Shown: one piece after another, positions 50,880-59,829 of the stretch
Layout of the letters: the number at the start of each line of letters is the position of its first letter
Position numbering within the stretch: position 1 is the first letter of the stretch
Assembly (NCBI GenBank): GCA_910589545.1
Contig: CAJUSY010000001.1
Coordinates: 114,434 to 178,433, forward strand
Length of the DNA stretch: 64,000 bases
Reading direction: 5' to 3'
DNA from: Peptoniphilaceae bacterium
GTDB taxonomy: Bacteria; Bacillota; Clostridia; Tissierellales; Peptoniphilaceae
Position numbers and translations under genes: made by a program
The notes under the pieces: generated by a model
Database searches by the model: none
What the model was told of the DNA's origin: nothing
What the model saw: only the letters and a program-made list of their open reading frames with translations

Positions 50880-51908
50880 CTAAATTATTTCTATGTTGTT
50901 GGCACAAGATTTTTTAAGCCTATTCATAATACTTATACCCATTTTTTGTTCATTTACCCCTTCACAAATTAATAATTTGTAATTAAATTTATCTAATTGT
51001 CTGAGGTATGTGAATATGTTATGTGCAAAATTCAAATAATCATCTCTTTTTGAAATAATTTTTACGTTTTCGAATTTTACATTTTCAGCTGTTTCTTCAC
51101 ATAGAATAAATCCAATATCTTCTGTTTTTATCCCTAAGCTGTCCACATAATTTTGTATGTTATCCATGTTTCCTTTAATTACTATCAGTTTTGTTTTAGG
51201 TGCATAATGCTTATATTTTTGCCCTGGTGATTTTGGAATTGTATTAGAATCTATTAATGATTTGTCGTATACAACCTCATCTACATACTCTTCCAAATCT
51301 TCTTTTGTGTAAAAACCTGGTCTTAGTATTGTGTATGGTTTTTCAGTCAAATCAACTACTGTTGATTCAATTCCTATGTTGCAACTTCCACCATCTAAAA
51401 TCATTTCTATCTCACCTTCCATGTCACTGTAAACATCTTGTGCATTAGTTGGTGATGGCCTTCCAGATTTATTTGCAGATGGGGCTGCTATTGGACAATT
51501 TGATTTATCTATCAAAAACCTTGCTATTTCATCTGACGGATTTCTTATAGCTACAGTGTCTCCGCCACAACTTACAACATTATTTACATTATCGCTTTTT
51601 TTGAAAATTATGGTTAATGGTCCTGGCCACAATTTATCCATCAATTTTTTTTGGTCTTCAGTTATTTCTGACGATAAATGTCTAACCATTTCTTCGTTAG
51701 TAACGTGCAAGATTAGCGGATTATCTCTTTTTCTTCTTTTAACATCGAAGATTTTCTTGCAAGCCTCTTCGTCTAATCCATTCGCACCTAATCCATAAAC
51801 AGTTTCTGTAGGAAATGCCACTAAATTTCCGTTTTTGATTAAATCTGCCGCTTTTTCAAGTGCATGTATTTTATTTTTTCCGTCTAATTTTTCAATAATT
51901 GTATTCAT
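50880..51908 (-). CDS. ywlC: Threonylcarbamoyl-AMP synthase (Sua5/YwlC type)
   Basis: This 342-residue protein has an N-terminal YrdC domain (about 12-205: F-P-T-E-T-V-Y-G-L-G-A-N, K-R-R-K-R-D-N-P-L, P-S-A-N-K-S-G-R-P-S-P-T) and the C-terminal Sua5 domain (about 225-340), so it is the long Sua5 form and not TsaC. It makes threonylcarbamoyl-AMP from threonine, bicarbonate and ATP for the t6A37 tRNA modification. It lies one base after yvcK, in the same operon. Confidence 0.93.
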   Translation of the reverse strand: MNTIIEKLDGKNKIHALEKAADLIKNGNLVAFPTETVYGLGANGLDEEACKKIFDVKRRKRDNPLILHVTNEEMVRHLSSEITEDQKKLMDKLWPGPLTIIFKKSDNVNNVVSCGGDTVAIRNPSDEIARFLIDKSNCPIAAPSANKSGRPSPTNAQDVYSDMEGEIEMILDGGSCNIGIESTVVDLTEKPYTILRPGFYTKEDLEEYVDEVVYDKSLIDSNTIPKSPGQKYKHYAPKTKLIVIKGNMDNIQNYVDSLGIKTEDIGFILCEETAENVKFENVKIISKRDDYLNFAHNIFTYLRQLDKFNYKLLICEGVNEQKMGISIMNRLKKSCANNIEII

Positions 51909-51909
51909 A

Positions 51910-52896
51910 CTAATATCTTTCTAATATAGTTTTCATTAATTTATTTGAATCGTGAACGATATAATCATAGCTGATATCACATACATCTGCTTCTATGATT
52001 TCAATTCCTAATTTTTTCATATACTCACGATCAGAATCTGTAATATAAATCGGAGTAGAGTTTTCAATCGATTTGTATCTGTATTTAGCATATTTGTCTA
52101 CTTCCTTGGAATTTACGACGATTTTGTCGATAATATTTGAATTTGCGTGATCAATAATGGCAACTACATGATCTGTAACGCTATAACCATTAGTTTCTCC
52201 AGGTTGAGTCATGATGTTTAATATATACACAACATCTGCTTTTGTTTCTTGCAAGGCTTGTGAAATATCTTTAACTAACAAATTAGGTATTATAGATGTG
52301 TACAAAGATCCCGGACCTAAAAGTACGATATCAGCATCCATTATGCTATCTATAGATTCTTTTAATGGCAAAAGCAGTTTAGGTGATGTGAATACTCGTT
52401 TGATTTTTCCTCCGTTTTTTCTATTCAAAAACGTGATGTTCGATTCACCTTCAATAGTAGATCCATCTTCTAATTCAGCAAATAATTTGACATTATCCAA
52501 CGTCATTGGCAATACTTTTCCTGTAATCGCAAGTACGTTACTTATTTCTTTTATTGCCTCGTTAAAATCGCCACATATATCATTCATCGCAGCTATCAAT
52601 AAATTCCCTAAGCTCTGACCTCTTAATTGACCATTTGAAAATCTATAATTTATTAATTTTTCCATTATAGGTTCAGTATTAGCAAGTGCCACAAGACAGT
52701 TTCTAATATCTCCAGGGGCAAGCATTCCTAAATCTTCTCGTAATACTCCACTTCCTCCTCCATCATCAGCCACTGTTACAATTGTCGTTATGTTTGAAGT
52801 GAAGTTTTTTACGCCTCTTAATAAAATTGAATTACCTGTTCCTCCGCCTATTGTTACAATTTTTTTACCAAAATTTTTGGTCTCTGTGGGATACAT
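51910..52896 (-). CDS. yvcK: YvcK/CofD-like gluconeogenesis and morphology factor
   Basis: This protein of about 328 residues opens with K-I-V-T-I-G-G-G-T-G-N-S, a UDP-sugar-binding loop typical of YvcK, and has V-T-V-A-D-D-G-G-G-S-G-V-L-R. YvcK binds UDP-GlcNAc and affects cell-wall growth and carbon use in Bacillus. The start is uncertain because the gene overlaps rapZ. I prefer the ATG at 52896, which has GGAG 10 bases upstream; ATG at 52911 and TTG at 52920 are alternatives. Confidence 0.92.
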   Translation of the reverse strand: MYPTETKNFGKKIVTIGGGTGNSILLRGVKNFTSNITTIVTVADDGGGSGVLREDLGMLAPGDIRNCLVALANTEPIMEKLINYRFSNGQLRGQSLGNLLIAAMNDICGDFNEAIKEISNVLAITGKVLPMTLDNVKLFAELEDGSTIEGESNITFLNRKNGGKIKRVFTSPKLLLPLKESIDSIMDADIVLLGPGSLYTSIIPNLLVKDISQALQETKADVVYILNIMTQPGETNGYSVTDHVVAIIDHANSNIIDKIVVNSKEVDKYAKYRYKSIENSTPIYITDSDREYMKKLGIEIIEADVCDISYDYIVHDSNKLMKTILERY

Positions 52897-53722
52897 AAAC
52901 TTTTTCTCCATTTCCTTCAAGCTTTTCTGTCAAAGCTTGTGCTATTGCAACTGACCTGTGCTTTCCGCCGGTGCATCCTATTCCTATAACCAAGTTTGTT
53001 TTTCCTTCTTTTGCATATTTTGGAATCAAAAACTCCAACATATCCAATAATTTATCTAAAAATTCATTTGTTTCATCAAATCCAAATACATATTCTTTAA
53101 TATTAGTGTTTAGACCAGATGATTTTTTTAATTCTTCAATGTAATAAGGGTTTGGAAGAAATCTAACATCAAATATCAAATCCGCATCCAATAAAATTCC
53201 ATGTTTGAAACCAAAAGATACCACAGATATCGCAAGTCTTGTGTCGACATTCTCAAGTGAAAATGCAGATAAAATTTTTCTTCTCAATTCTCCTAATGTT
53301 AGATTTGAAGTGTTGATAATTGAATCAGCCGCATTTCTTGCTTCACTTAGAAGTTCTCTCTCATTAGCTATTCCTTGGGAAATGTTACCGTTAATCGCTA
53401 GTGGATGTGGCCTTCGATGTTCTTTATATCTTCTTATTAGAATCGCATCAGAAGCATCCAGATATAAGATTCTGACATCTATACTTTGGTTTTTCAAAAG
53501 TGTGATGGACTTCATCAAATCGTCGAAGAACTCTCCACCTCTGATATCCATTACACAAGCAATTTTATTTATTTTTTTCTTGCTTTTAGTTGTCAAATCA
53601 ATAAAACTCAATAACAAAGACGGTGGCATATTATCCAGTGTATAATATCCTAAATCTTCAAAAATATCACTGCTTGCAGTTTTACCTGCTCCACTCATTC
53701 CTGTGATAATTACAACTTCCAT
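52865..53722 (-). CDS. rapZ: RapZ/YvcJ family nucleotide-binding protein
   Basis: This 285-residue protein has Walker A G-M-S-G-A-G-K-T (7-14), a Walker B-like region and the C-terminal G-C-T-G-G-K-H-R-S-V-A family box. Enteric RapZ controls glmS through small RNAs; in Bacillus the homologue YvcJ has GTPase activity and a link to competence. The rapZ-yvcK order is conserved in Firmicutes; the usual third gene whiA is not next to them here. AGGAG precedes the ATG. Confidence 0.93.
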   Translation of the reverse strand: MEVVIITGMSGAGKTASSDIFEDLGYYTLDNMPPSLLLSFIDLTTKSKKKINKIACVMDIRGGEFFDDLMKSITLLKNQSIDVRILYLDASDAILIRRYKEHRRPHPLAINGNISQGIANERELLSEARNAADSIINTSNLTLGELRRKILSAFSLENVDTRLAISVVSFGFKHGILLDADLIFDVRFLPNPYYIEELKKSSGLNTNIKEYVFGFDETNEFLDKLLDMLEFLIPKYAKEGKTNLVIGIGCTGGKHRSVAIAQALTEKLEGNGEKVYVSHRDQKFW

Positions 53723-53730
53723 GAATTCTC

Positions 53731-54480
53731 CTAATCGATGTTTATAATTCTACTAATATCCAACCCTGACTCAATTACTCTTTTGATGCTGTCATTCGCA
53801 TTTGCAATATTTTTTTTGTGATGAGCATCGCTTCCTAAACTAAATTTAACATTATAATGTGAAGAAATTTTGATTTCTTCTACAGACAAGTGTGGATGAT
53901 GATTGTTTATTTCCATAACTGTGTTTGTTTTTTCGCATGTTTGTGCGATTTTTTCGATATCTACATCTATTTTATCTCCCGGATGTGTTATTATGAAAAT
54001 ATCATTATTTTCCAATGCTTTTAGCATAGCATTAGTATTCAAATTTATCATTTTTTCTCTTACAGATTTTCCCATCCAACTCATTCTTTTTAAAACGTGA
54101 TAATTGTAAAAAGATTTCTTATCTACAAATTTGACACCATCATGAAATCCAAGATTTATGAAATCAAAATACTTCTTCTCATCTTCTCTGATATCTATCT
54201 CGCCGTTGTATCCGATTACATTGGCTTCTACTCCCATCAATATTTCAATATCGTGGTATTTTTCTTTTAATCTGTCGATTTCTTCGCGTTGTACTGGAAT
54301 TAGTTTTCTTTTAATTCCATACATCATGTGACCTGGACCATGATCTGTTATACTAATTGTTTTTAAATTTTTATTTCGAGCTTCTTGCACGATTTCTTCA
54401 ATCGTACTTTTGCCATGATTGTTACGACTGTAAACAGAATGTACATGATATTCTCTGGTTAATTTAATTTTATTTTCCAC
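53731..54480 (-). CDS. PHP-domain phosphoesterase
   Basis: This 249-residue protein has the four PHP motifs: H-V-H-S near the start, T-D-H-G-P-G-H, a later H-P-G-D and the final G-S-D-A-H-H. It is a metal-dependent phosphoesterase fold of unknown substrate; relatives include histidinol phosphatase and polymerase-associated PHP domains. The start is GTG at 54478-54480, overlapping the murB end. It sits between murB and rapZ, a recurring order in clostridia. Confidence 0.85.
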   Translation of the reverse strand: MENKIKLTREYHVHSVYSRNNHGKSTIEEIVQEARNKNLKTISITDHGPGHMMYGIKRKLIPVQREEIDRLKEKYHDIEILMGVEANVIGYNGEIDIREDEKKYFDFINLGFHDGVKFVDKKSFYNYHVLKRMSWMGKSVREKMINLNTNAMLKALENNDIFIITHPGDKIDVDIEKIAQTCEKTNTVMEINNHHPHLSVEEIKISSHYNVKFSLGSDAHHKKNIANANDSIKRVIESGLDISRIINID

Positions 54481-55375
54481 CGATAATTCTCACTTCTGGT
54501 TCCAATTTGACATCAAATTTGTCCATTACAACTTTTTGTACGTGTTCAATAACTTTAACAACATCAGAACACTTCGCATCACCAACATTTACGATGAATC
54601 CACAATGCTTTTCACTAACCATCGCATCGTTGTATCTGTATCCTCTAAGTCCTGCTTCATCTATTAATTGTCCGGCAAAATGGCCTTCGGGTCTTTTAAA
54701 TACTGATCCACAGGAAGGAAGTTCCAGTGGTTGTTTTGAAGTTCTTCTTTCTGTATAATCGTGATATTTTCTGAGGATTTCATCTTGGTCACCTTTTTCT
54801 AACAAAAACTCAACTTCTAAGACAATTAATTTTTCATCTTGTACTTTTGAATGTCTATAAGAAAAATCCATCTTATTACAATCATAATATTTTATATTCA
54901 AATCTGAATCTATCACTTTTACTCTGTGCACTATGTCTTTCATTTCAGTTCCGTAAGCACCTGCATTCATTGTTATAGCCCCTCCTATGTCTCCAGGAAT
55001 CCCGCTTACTGCTGCAAAACCAGAATAGGAGTTGTTGATAGCTAATTTACTAACAGCGCTTAATAACGCACCTGATTGAGCTTTTAAAGTATCACTTGTT
55101 ATTTTCATATCGTTAAAATTGTCATGTAATTTGATTACAACTTCTCTCAATCCGTCATCGCTTACCAAAAGGTTTGAGCCATTCCCGATAATTCTATAAG
55201 CAAAGTCGTTTTGTTTGATTAATTTAAAAGCGTTTAATATTTGTTCTTCGTTTTGTGGAAATATCATAACATCACAACTACCCCCAATTTTGAAAGTAGT
55301 GTGATTTTTCATTGGTTCATCATATAATATGTCCCCTATATTTTTACCATCAAAAACTTTCTTATAAATGTTCAT
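54470..55375 (-). CDS. murB: UDP-N-acetylenolpyruvoylglucosamine reductase
   Basis: This 301-residue FAD enzyme has G-N-G-S-N-L-L-V, G-I-P-G-D-I-G-G-A-I-T-M-N-A-G-A-Y-G and the catalytic Ser in S-C-G-S-V-F-K-R-P, with the late G-L-R-G of type II MurB. It reduces enolpyruvyl UDP-GlcNAc to UDP-MurNAc for peptidoglycan. I use the ATG at 55375 with CGGAG about 8 bases upstream; a start at 55405 would overlap folC by 44 bases. Confidence 0.95.
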   Translation of the reverse strand: MNIYKKVFDGKNIGDILYDEPMKNHTTFKIGGSCDVMIFPQNEEQILNAFKLIKQNDFAYRIIGNGSNLLVSDDGLREVVIKLHDNFNDMKITSDTLKAQSGALLSAVSKLAINNSYSGFAAVSGIPGDIGGAITMNAGAYGTEMKDIVHRVKVIDSDLNIKYYDCNKMDFSYRHSKVQDEKLIVLEVEFLLEKGDQDEILRKYHDYTERRTSKQPLELPSCGSVFKRPEGHFAGQLIDEAGLRGYRYNDAMVSEKHCGFIVNVGDAKCSDVVKVIEHVQKVVMDKFDVKLEPEVRIIGGK

Positions 55376-56609
55376 AAGCTTGCTCCGCACTATACAATGT
55401 TCCAAAAATTATGATTACATCGTCTTTGAAGTTTTCAATAGCATAATCCACAGCGTCATTTACATTTGTTTTTGCAATGACATTATCGCTATAAGCTTCG
55501 ATTTGTTTTTTCAAATCTTCAGCTTTTAAAGCCCTTGGAGAATCTGGAGTAAATGTTACGAATGCCTTTGCATTTTCGTGAATTAACTTTATTTCATCAT
55601 CGTAGTCCTTGTCCTTCAGTACTCCGTAAACAAACACAATCTTCTTATCTCCAAAAACAGATTCTATTGATGCTTTTAATGCTTTTACACCATCAGCATT
55701 GTGGCCACCATCGTAAATTACTGTAGGATTGTGCCTAATCACATCAAATCTCGCAGGAATATACGCATTTTTGAAACCTTTGATGATATCTTCATCAGAC
55801 AAACCAAGTTCATCTCTTAAAATATCAATCGCATTTAGTGCTAGTTGGGCGTTGAATAATTGATATTTTCCCACCAATCTTGTTTCAATGTGTAAGTTTT
55901 TCCATTCGAAAGAATTGTGTGTTGCATTTATTTCTATATTTTTAGCTTCATCAAAATCGCAAATATATAATTTGTTATCTCTTTCTTCTGAAACTTCTCT
56001 GAACACATCCAATACACTTTCTTGTTGATCATAAACCACACATCTGCCATTTTCTTTCATAATACAAGCTTTTTCGTAAGCTATTTCTTCCAAAGTATTT
56101 CCCAAATATTCTTGGTGGTCTAATCCAATTTTTGTAATTACAGACAATAAAGTTTCATCTGTAGCATTCGTAGCATCAAGTCTTCCACCCATTCCAACTT
56201 CAAGCACAACATATTCACATTTTTGTTCCGCAAAATAATAAATTGCACACAAAGTTATAAATTCAAAAGTAGACACCTTAATATCATTTTCTTCGATAGT
56301 GTTTTTGATAATTTCAAAAATTCTCATGAAATCTTCTTCTGAAATTTCCTTGTCGATTTTAATTCTGTCGTAAAAATTAATAATGTGTGGTGATGTGAAA
56401 AGTCCTGTCTTATATCCATGTTCCTTTAGTGTTTGATATATAAAAGTCGATGTGGAACCTTTCCCATTAGTCCCAGCAACATGGATTATTTTGAAAGTTT
56501 TTTCAGGATTGCCTAAAATTTTCAAAGTTTTTTGCATTCTATCCAATCCTAATTTATAACCATCTCTTCCAATTTTATCTAAATATTCATAAATTTCTTC
56601 GCTATTCAT
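55362..56609 (-). CDS. folC: Folylpolyglutamate/dihydrofolate synthase
   Basis: This 415-residue Mur-ligase-like enzyme has the P-loop H-V-A-G-T-N-G-K-G-S-T-S, L-E-V-G-M-G-G-R-L-D-A-T-N and I-Y-D-G-G-H-N-A-D-G motifs. It adds glutamate to folates, and possibly to dihydropteroate as well, completing the pathway fed by pabABC in this window. AGGAG precedes the ATG. It begins the folC-murB-PHP-rapZ-yvcK-ywlC run. Confidence 0.95.
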   Translation of the reverse strand: MNSEEIYEYLDKIGRDGYKLGLDRMQKTLKILGNPEKTFKIIHVAGTNGKGSTSTFIYQTLKEHGYKTGLFTSPHIINFYDRIKIDKEISEEDFMRIFEIIKNTIEENDIKVSTFEFITLCAIYYFAEQKCEYVVLEVGMGGRLDATNATDETLLSVITKIGLDHQEYLGNTLEEIAYEKACIMKENGRCVVYDQQESVLDVFREVSEERDNKLYICDFDEAKNIEINATHNSFEWKNLHIETRLVGKYQLFNAQLALNAIDILRDELGLSDEDIIKGFKNAYIPARFDVIRHNPTVIYDGGHNADGVKALKASIESVFGDKKIVFVYGVLKDKDYDDEIKLIHENAKAFVTFTPDSPRALKAEDLKKQIEAYSDNVIAKTNVNDAVDYAIENFKDDVIIIFGTLYSAEQAYEHL

Positions 56610-56663
56610 TTCTATCTCCTAAATTTTAATATATACTTAATTATATCATTACTAAGGCATTAT

Positions 56664-56690
56664 AAAAAACCCGAGCAGTTACGCTCGAGT
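56664..56690 (-). terminator. prfA terminator
   Basis: An 8-bp stem (ACCCGAGC with GCTCGAGT, one wobble) and 6-base loop is followed by six Ts on the minus strand. It separates the prfA operon from folC. Confidence 0.85.
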
Positions 56691-56695
56691 TAATG

Positions 56696-57763
56696 TTAAT
56701 TCATCATTTTTAGTTTTTCAGCTTGATCATAGCTTGTCAAATCATCAATCATTTCTTCAATGTCACCATCTAAGAAATTTTGTAATTGGAATATCGTTTT
56801 GTTGATTCTATGATCAGTGATTCTTCCTTGTGGGAAGTTGTAAGTTCTAATTCTTTCGGAACGATCTCCTGTACCAACTTGAGATTTACGAGCATCTGCT
56901 CTATCTTTATTCTTTTCTTCTTCCATCATATCGAATAACCTAGATTTCAAAACTTTCATAGCTTTATCTTTGTTTTTGATTTGAGATTTTTCATCTTGAC
57001 ATGTTACTACAAGACCAGTCGGAATGTGTGTTATTCTAACTGCTGAGTCAGTAGTGTTTACACATTGTCCACCGTTACCACTTGCTCTGAACACATCAAT
57101 TCTCAAATCTTTTTGTTCGATTTTGACATCTACATCTTCTGCTTCTGGTAACACAGCCACTGTCGCAGTTGAAGTGTGAATTCTTCCCGAACTTTCAGTT
57201 TGAGGAACTCTTTGTACTCTGTGTACTCCAGATTCGTATTTTAATCTAGAATAAGCACCCTTACCCTTTACCATCATTACAACTTCTTTAATTCCACCAA
57301 CACCTTGTTGTTGGATATCCATAACTTCAGTAGTCCAGCGTTTTTTATCAGAATACATTTGGTACATTCTTAAAAGTTCGCCTGCAAATAGCCCAGCTTC
57401 ATCTCCACCAGCACCAGCTCTGATTTCTATGAACACGTTCTTTTCATCGTTAGGATCTTTCGGCAACAACAAAATCTTAAGTTCTTCTTCGTCTTCAACT
57501 ATTTGTTCTTCTAATGTTGCTATTTCTTCTTTTAATAGCTCTTCCATTTCACTATCTCCAGTAGAACCCAACATTTCCTTGTCTTCTTCCAAATTCTTTA
57601 AATTATCTTTGTATGATAAATATTTATTAACCACTGGTTCTAAATCAGCGTGTTCTTTCATTAATTTCGTCCAATTTTCCATGTCGGCGATAACTTCAGG
57701 ATCAGCGACTTTAACTTCTAAGTCTTTGAACTTATCTACAACACTATCCAAATTTTCAAACAT
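56696..57763 (-). CDS. prfA: Peptide chain release factor 1
   Basis: This 355-residue class I release factor carries the G-G-Q tripeptide in A-S-G-N-G-G-Q-C-V-N-T-T-D, which triggers peptidyl-tRNA hydrolysis, and R-A-G-A-G-G-D-E-A-G-L-F. The order with prmC (its Gln methylase) immediately upstream and the sequence P-Q-T-E-S-S-G-R-I-H fit RF1. It recognises UAA and UAG. GAGGAGG precedes the ATG inside the prmC end. Confidence 0.97.
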   Translation of the reverse strand: MFENLDSVVDKFKDLEVKVADPEVIADMENWTKLMKEHADLEPVVNKYLSYKDNLKNLEEDKEMLGSTGDSEMEELLKEEIATLEEQIVEDEEELKILLLPKDPNDEKNVFIEIRAGAGGDEAGLFAGELLRMYQMYSDKKRWTTEVMDIQQQGVGGIKEVVMMVKGKGAYSRLKYESGVHRVQRVPQTESSGRIHTSTATVAVLPEAEDVDVKIEQKDLRIDVFRASGNGGQCVNTTDSAVRITHIPTGLVVTCQDEKSQIKNKDKAMKVLKSRLFDMMEEEKNKDRADARKSQVGTGDRSERIRTYNFPQGRITDHRINKTIFQLQNFLDGDIEEMIDDLTSYDQAEKLKMMN

Positions 57764-57765
57764 AA

Positions 57766-58557
57766 TTACCTCCTCGCAATTATTACTCTATCAAAACCAT
57801 TAAAATCTTTGACGCAGTAGTGATTATTAAATCCGTTAGCATCTAAAATTTTGAATATACTCTCCTTTTGATTATAACCTATTTCAAAAGCAAGCATACC
57901 ATCATCTTTTAAATAATCACAAGCTTTGTTTATTATCTTTCTATAAAAATATAGTCCATCATCTCCACCAAACAGTGCAGAGCGTGGTTCTTTCAAAATC
58001 TTTGTTTCAAGCGAATTGAAATCTTTTTTATCTATATAAGGTGGGTTGGATACAATCAAATCGAATTTCGAATTTACATTTTCATACAAATCAGAATAGA
58101 TAAATTCTACATTACCTGCATTCAAACCCTCGGCGTTTTTATTAGAAAGTTCGATAGCATTTTCATTTATATCCACTCCCAATACTTTTGAATTAAGTTC
58201 TAAATTCAATGTGATAGATATTATTCCCGACCCTACCCCGATTTCTAATATATTTTCAAACTTATGATTTGTTTTAATTATTTCATCTACTAAAATTTCG
58301 GTATCAAACCTTGGAATTAAAACATTATAATCCACATCAAATTTTCTATTGTAAAAATACTTAAAACCCAAAATATACTCAATAGGAATATCTTCATCAT
58401 AAAGTTTTTTGTATTCTAATATTGTCTTCTCATCATTCTCATTTACCTCATCATTTGAATGAATAATAGAATCAGAAAAACTATAGTTGTATAACTTTTC
58501 CAAAATCATCAGACAATCAGATTTGTCAAACAAACTGTAAATATCTTGAATTACCAT
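57766..58557 (-). CDS. prmC: Release factor glutamine methyltransferase
   Basis: This 263-residue class I SAM methyltransferase has the SAM loop I-L-E-I-G-V-G-S-G-I-I-S and the N-P-P-Y-I catalytic motif. It methylates the Gln of the G-G-Q loop in RF1 and RF2. The start overlaps the DUF1385 gene by 7 bases and the gene runs directly into prfA, a classic pairing. Confidence 0.95.
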   Translation of the reverse strand: MVIQDIYSLFDKSDCLMILEKLYNYSFSDSIIHSNDEVNENDEKTILEYKKLYDEDIPIEYILGFKYFYNRKFDVDYNVLIPRFDTEILVDEIIKTNHKFENILEIGVGSGIISITLNLELNSKVLGVDINENAIELSNKNAEGLNAGNVEFIYSDLYENVNSKFDLIVSNPPYIDKKDFNSLETKILKEPRSALFGGDDGLYFYRKIINKACDYLKDDGMLAFEIGYNQKESIFKILDANGFNNHYCVKDFNGFDRVIIARR

Positions 58558-59447
58558 AAATCTTCATCTTCTTTTTCTGGAATCACGCTTTTTAATGCTG
58601 TAATCGCAACTTCTATCATCTTATCATCAGGTTCTCTAACTGTGAAAAACTTTTGAACCCAAAGTCCAGGTTTTACAAGTAAGGCTGTTAATTTATTATC
58701 GTATTTGCCAATTAATCTGTTAATTTCATAAGAAATAGACACAATTACAGGCAATAATACAATGCGATACAACATTCTCATTAAAGGATTGGGCCAGCCA
58801 ACTAAACCCAAAACCAAAATAGAAATAATCATAACTGTGAATAAAAAACTAGTGCCACATCTTGGATGAAGTCTGCTTTGTTCTCTCACATTTTCAACAG
58901 TCAAATCCTTTCCTTTTTCATAGCAATAAATGCTTTTATGCTCAGCTCCGTGATATTCAAATACCCTCTTCATATCTTTGGAATGTGATACTATAAAAAG
59001 ATATGCAAAAAATATGATTATTCGTATCAATCCTTCTATTAAATTGAAACTAAAAGATGAATGATTTGGGCTGACAAATGAAGTAAGAAAAGTCGGAATA
59101 AAAAAGAAAAACAATAATGCCAATGCTACTGATGCAACTATAGAAAACACATTTTCTACTTTTCTGGCATTGTTTTTAAAATGTTTATCGAAGAAATTTT
59201 CGCTGTCATCTTCGTAAAAACTTGCCGAATACATTAACGCATCCATACCCAACTTCATCGAATCAAATAAACTCACAACTCCTCTAATAAAAGGAATCTT
59301 CATTAAATTTATTTTATTGTTTTCTAAATTTTTTACAACCAAATCAATTTCTTGATCGGGTTTTCTAACAGCTATCGAATACTTTGAAGGACCTCTCATG
59401 AGTATTCCTTCAATCAAAGCTTGTCCTCCAATTGTAGTTTTTTTCAT
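58551..59447 (-). CDS. DUF1385 (YqhQ-like) membrane protein
   Basis: This 298-residue protein opens G-G-Q-A-L-I-E-G-I-L-M-R-G-P and has H-G-A-E-H-K-S-I-Y-C-Y-E in the middle, both signatures of DUF1385. Several membrane spans lie between about 100 and 230. Its role is unknown, although the H-G-A-E-H-K motif could bind metal. Association with rpmE, prmC and prfA is widely conserved in clostridia. Confidence 0.9.
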   Translation of the reverse strand: MKKTTIGGQALIEGILMRGPSKYSIAVRKPDQEIDLVVKNLENNKINLMKIPFIRGVVSLFDSMKLGMDALMYSASFYEDDSENFFDKHFKNNARKVENVFSIVASVALALLFFFFIPTFLTSFVSPNHSSFSFNLIEGLIRIIIFFAYLFIVSHSKDMKRVFEYHGAEHKSIYCYEKGKDLTVENVREQSRLHPRCGTSFLFTVMIISILVLGLVGWPNPLMRMLYRIVLLPVIVSISYEINRLIGKYDNKLTALLVKPGLWVQKFFTVREPDDKMIEVAITALKSVIPEKEDEDLW

Positions 59448-59489
59448 TTCAATTTACCTTTTAATCTTTTATTATCTAATTTTTAACAC

Positions 59490-59518
59490 AAAAATACCAG
59501 CACCAAAAAGGTACTGGC
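59490..59518 (-). terminator. Terminator after rpmE
   Basis: An 8-9 bp stem (59497-59504 with 59510-59517, one wobble) has a 5-base loop and a TATTTTTG tail on the minus strand. It lies 8 bases after the rpmE stop, so downstream genes are partly separated. Confidence 0.75.
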
Positions 59519-59525
59519 AAAAATG

Positions 59526-59729
59526 CTAATCCATGTTGTATTTTTTCTTGAATTTTTCTACTCTACCACCATGTTCTACAAATCTTTGACGTCCTGTATA
59601 AAATGGGTGACATTGACTACAAACTTCAACGTTTATATTTTCTTTAGTAGATCCTACTTTAAAAGTATTGCCACAAGAAGCGCAAGTTACTGTAGCTTCG
59701 TGGTATTCTGGATGTAAATCTTTTTTCAT
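59526..59729 (-). CDS. rpmE: Ribosomal protein L31
   Basis: This 67-residue protein begins K-K-D-L-H-P-E-Y-H and carries two Cys pairs, C-A-S-C and C-S-Q-C-H-P-F, so it is the zinc-containing (C+) form of L31. It sits at the subunit bridge of the ribosome. The zinc-free form is usually made when zinc is scarce; no copy of it is in this window. GAGGTG precedes the ATG. Confidence 0.97.
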   Translation of the reverse strand: MKKDLHPEYHEATVTCASCGNTFKVGSTKENINVEVCSQCHPFYTGRQRFVEHGGRVEKFKKKYNMD

Positions 59730-59770
59730 ATTATCACCTCGTTTTTCTCGTAATTATTTTCGACTAAACT

Positions 59771-59799
59771 ATTATAACACATGAGTATGAACTTGTCTA
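59771..59799 (-). promoter_or_regulatory. rpmE promoter
   Basis: On the minus strand TAGACA (59794-59799), 17 bases, TATAAT (59771-59776) lies 42 bases before the rpmE ATG. It is a five-of-six and six-of-six match. Confidence 0.75.
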
Positions 59800-59829
59800 C
59801 AAATTTTGAATATTTAGTTATAAATTTCT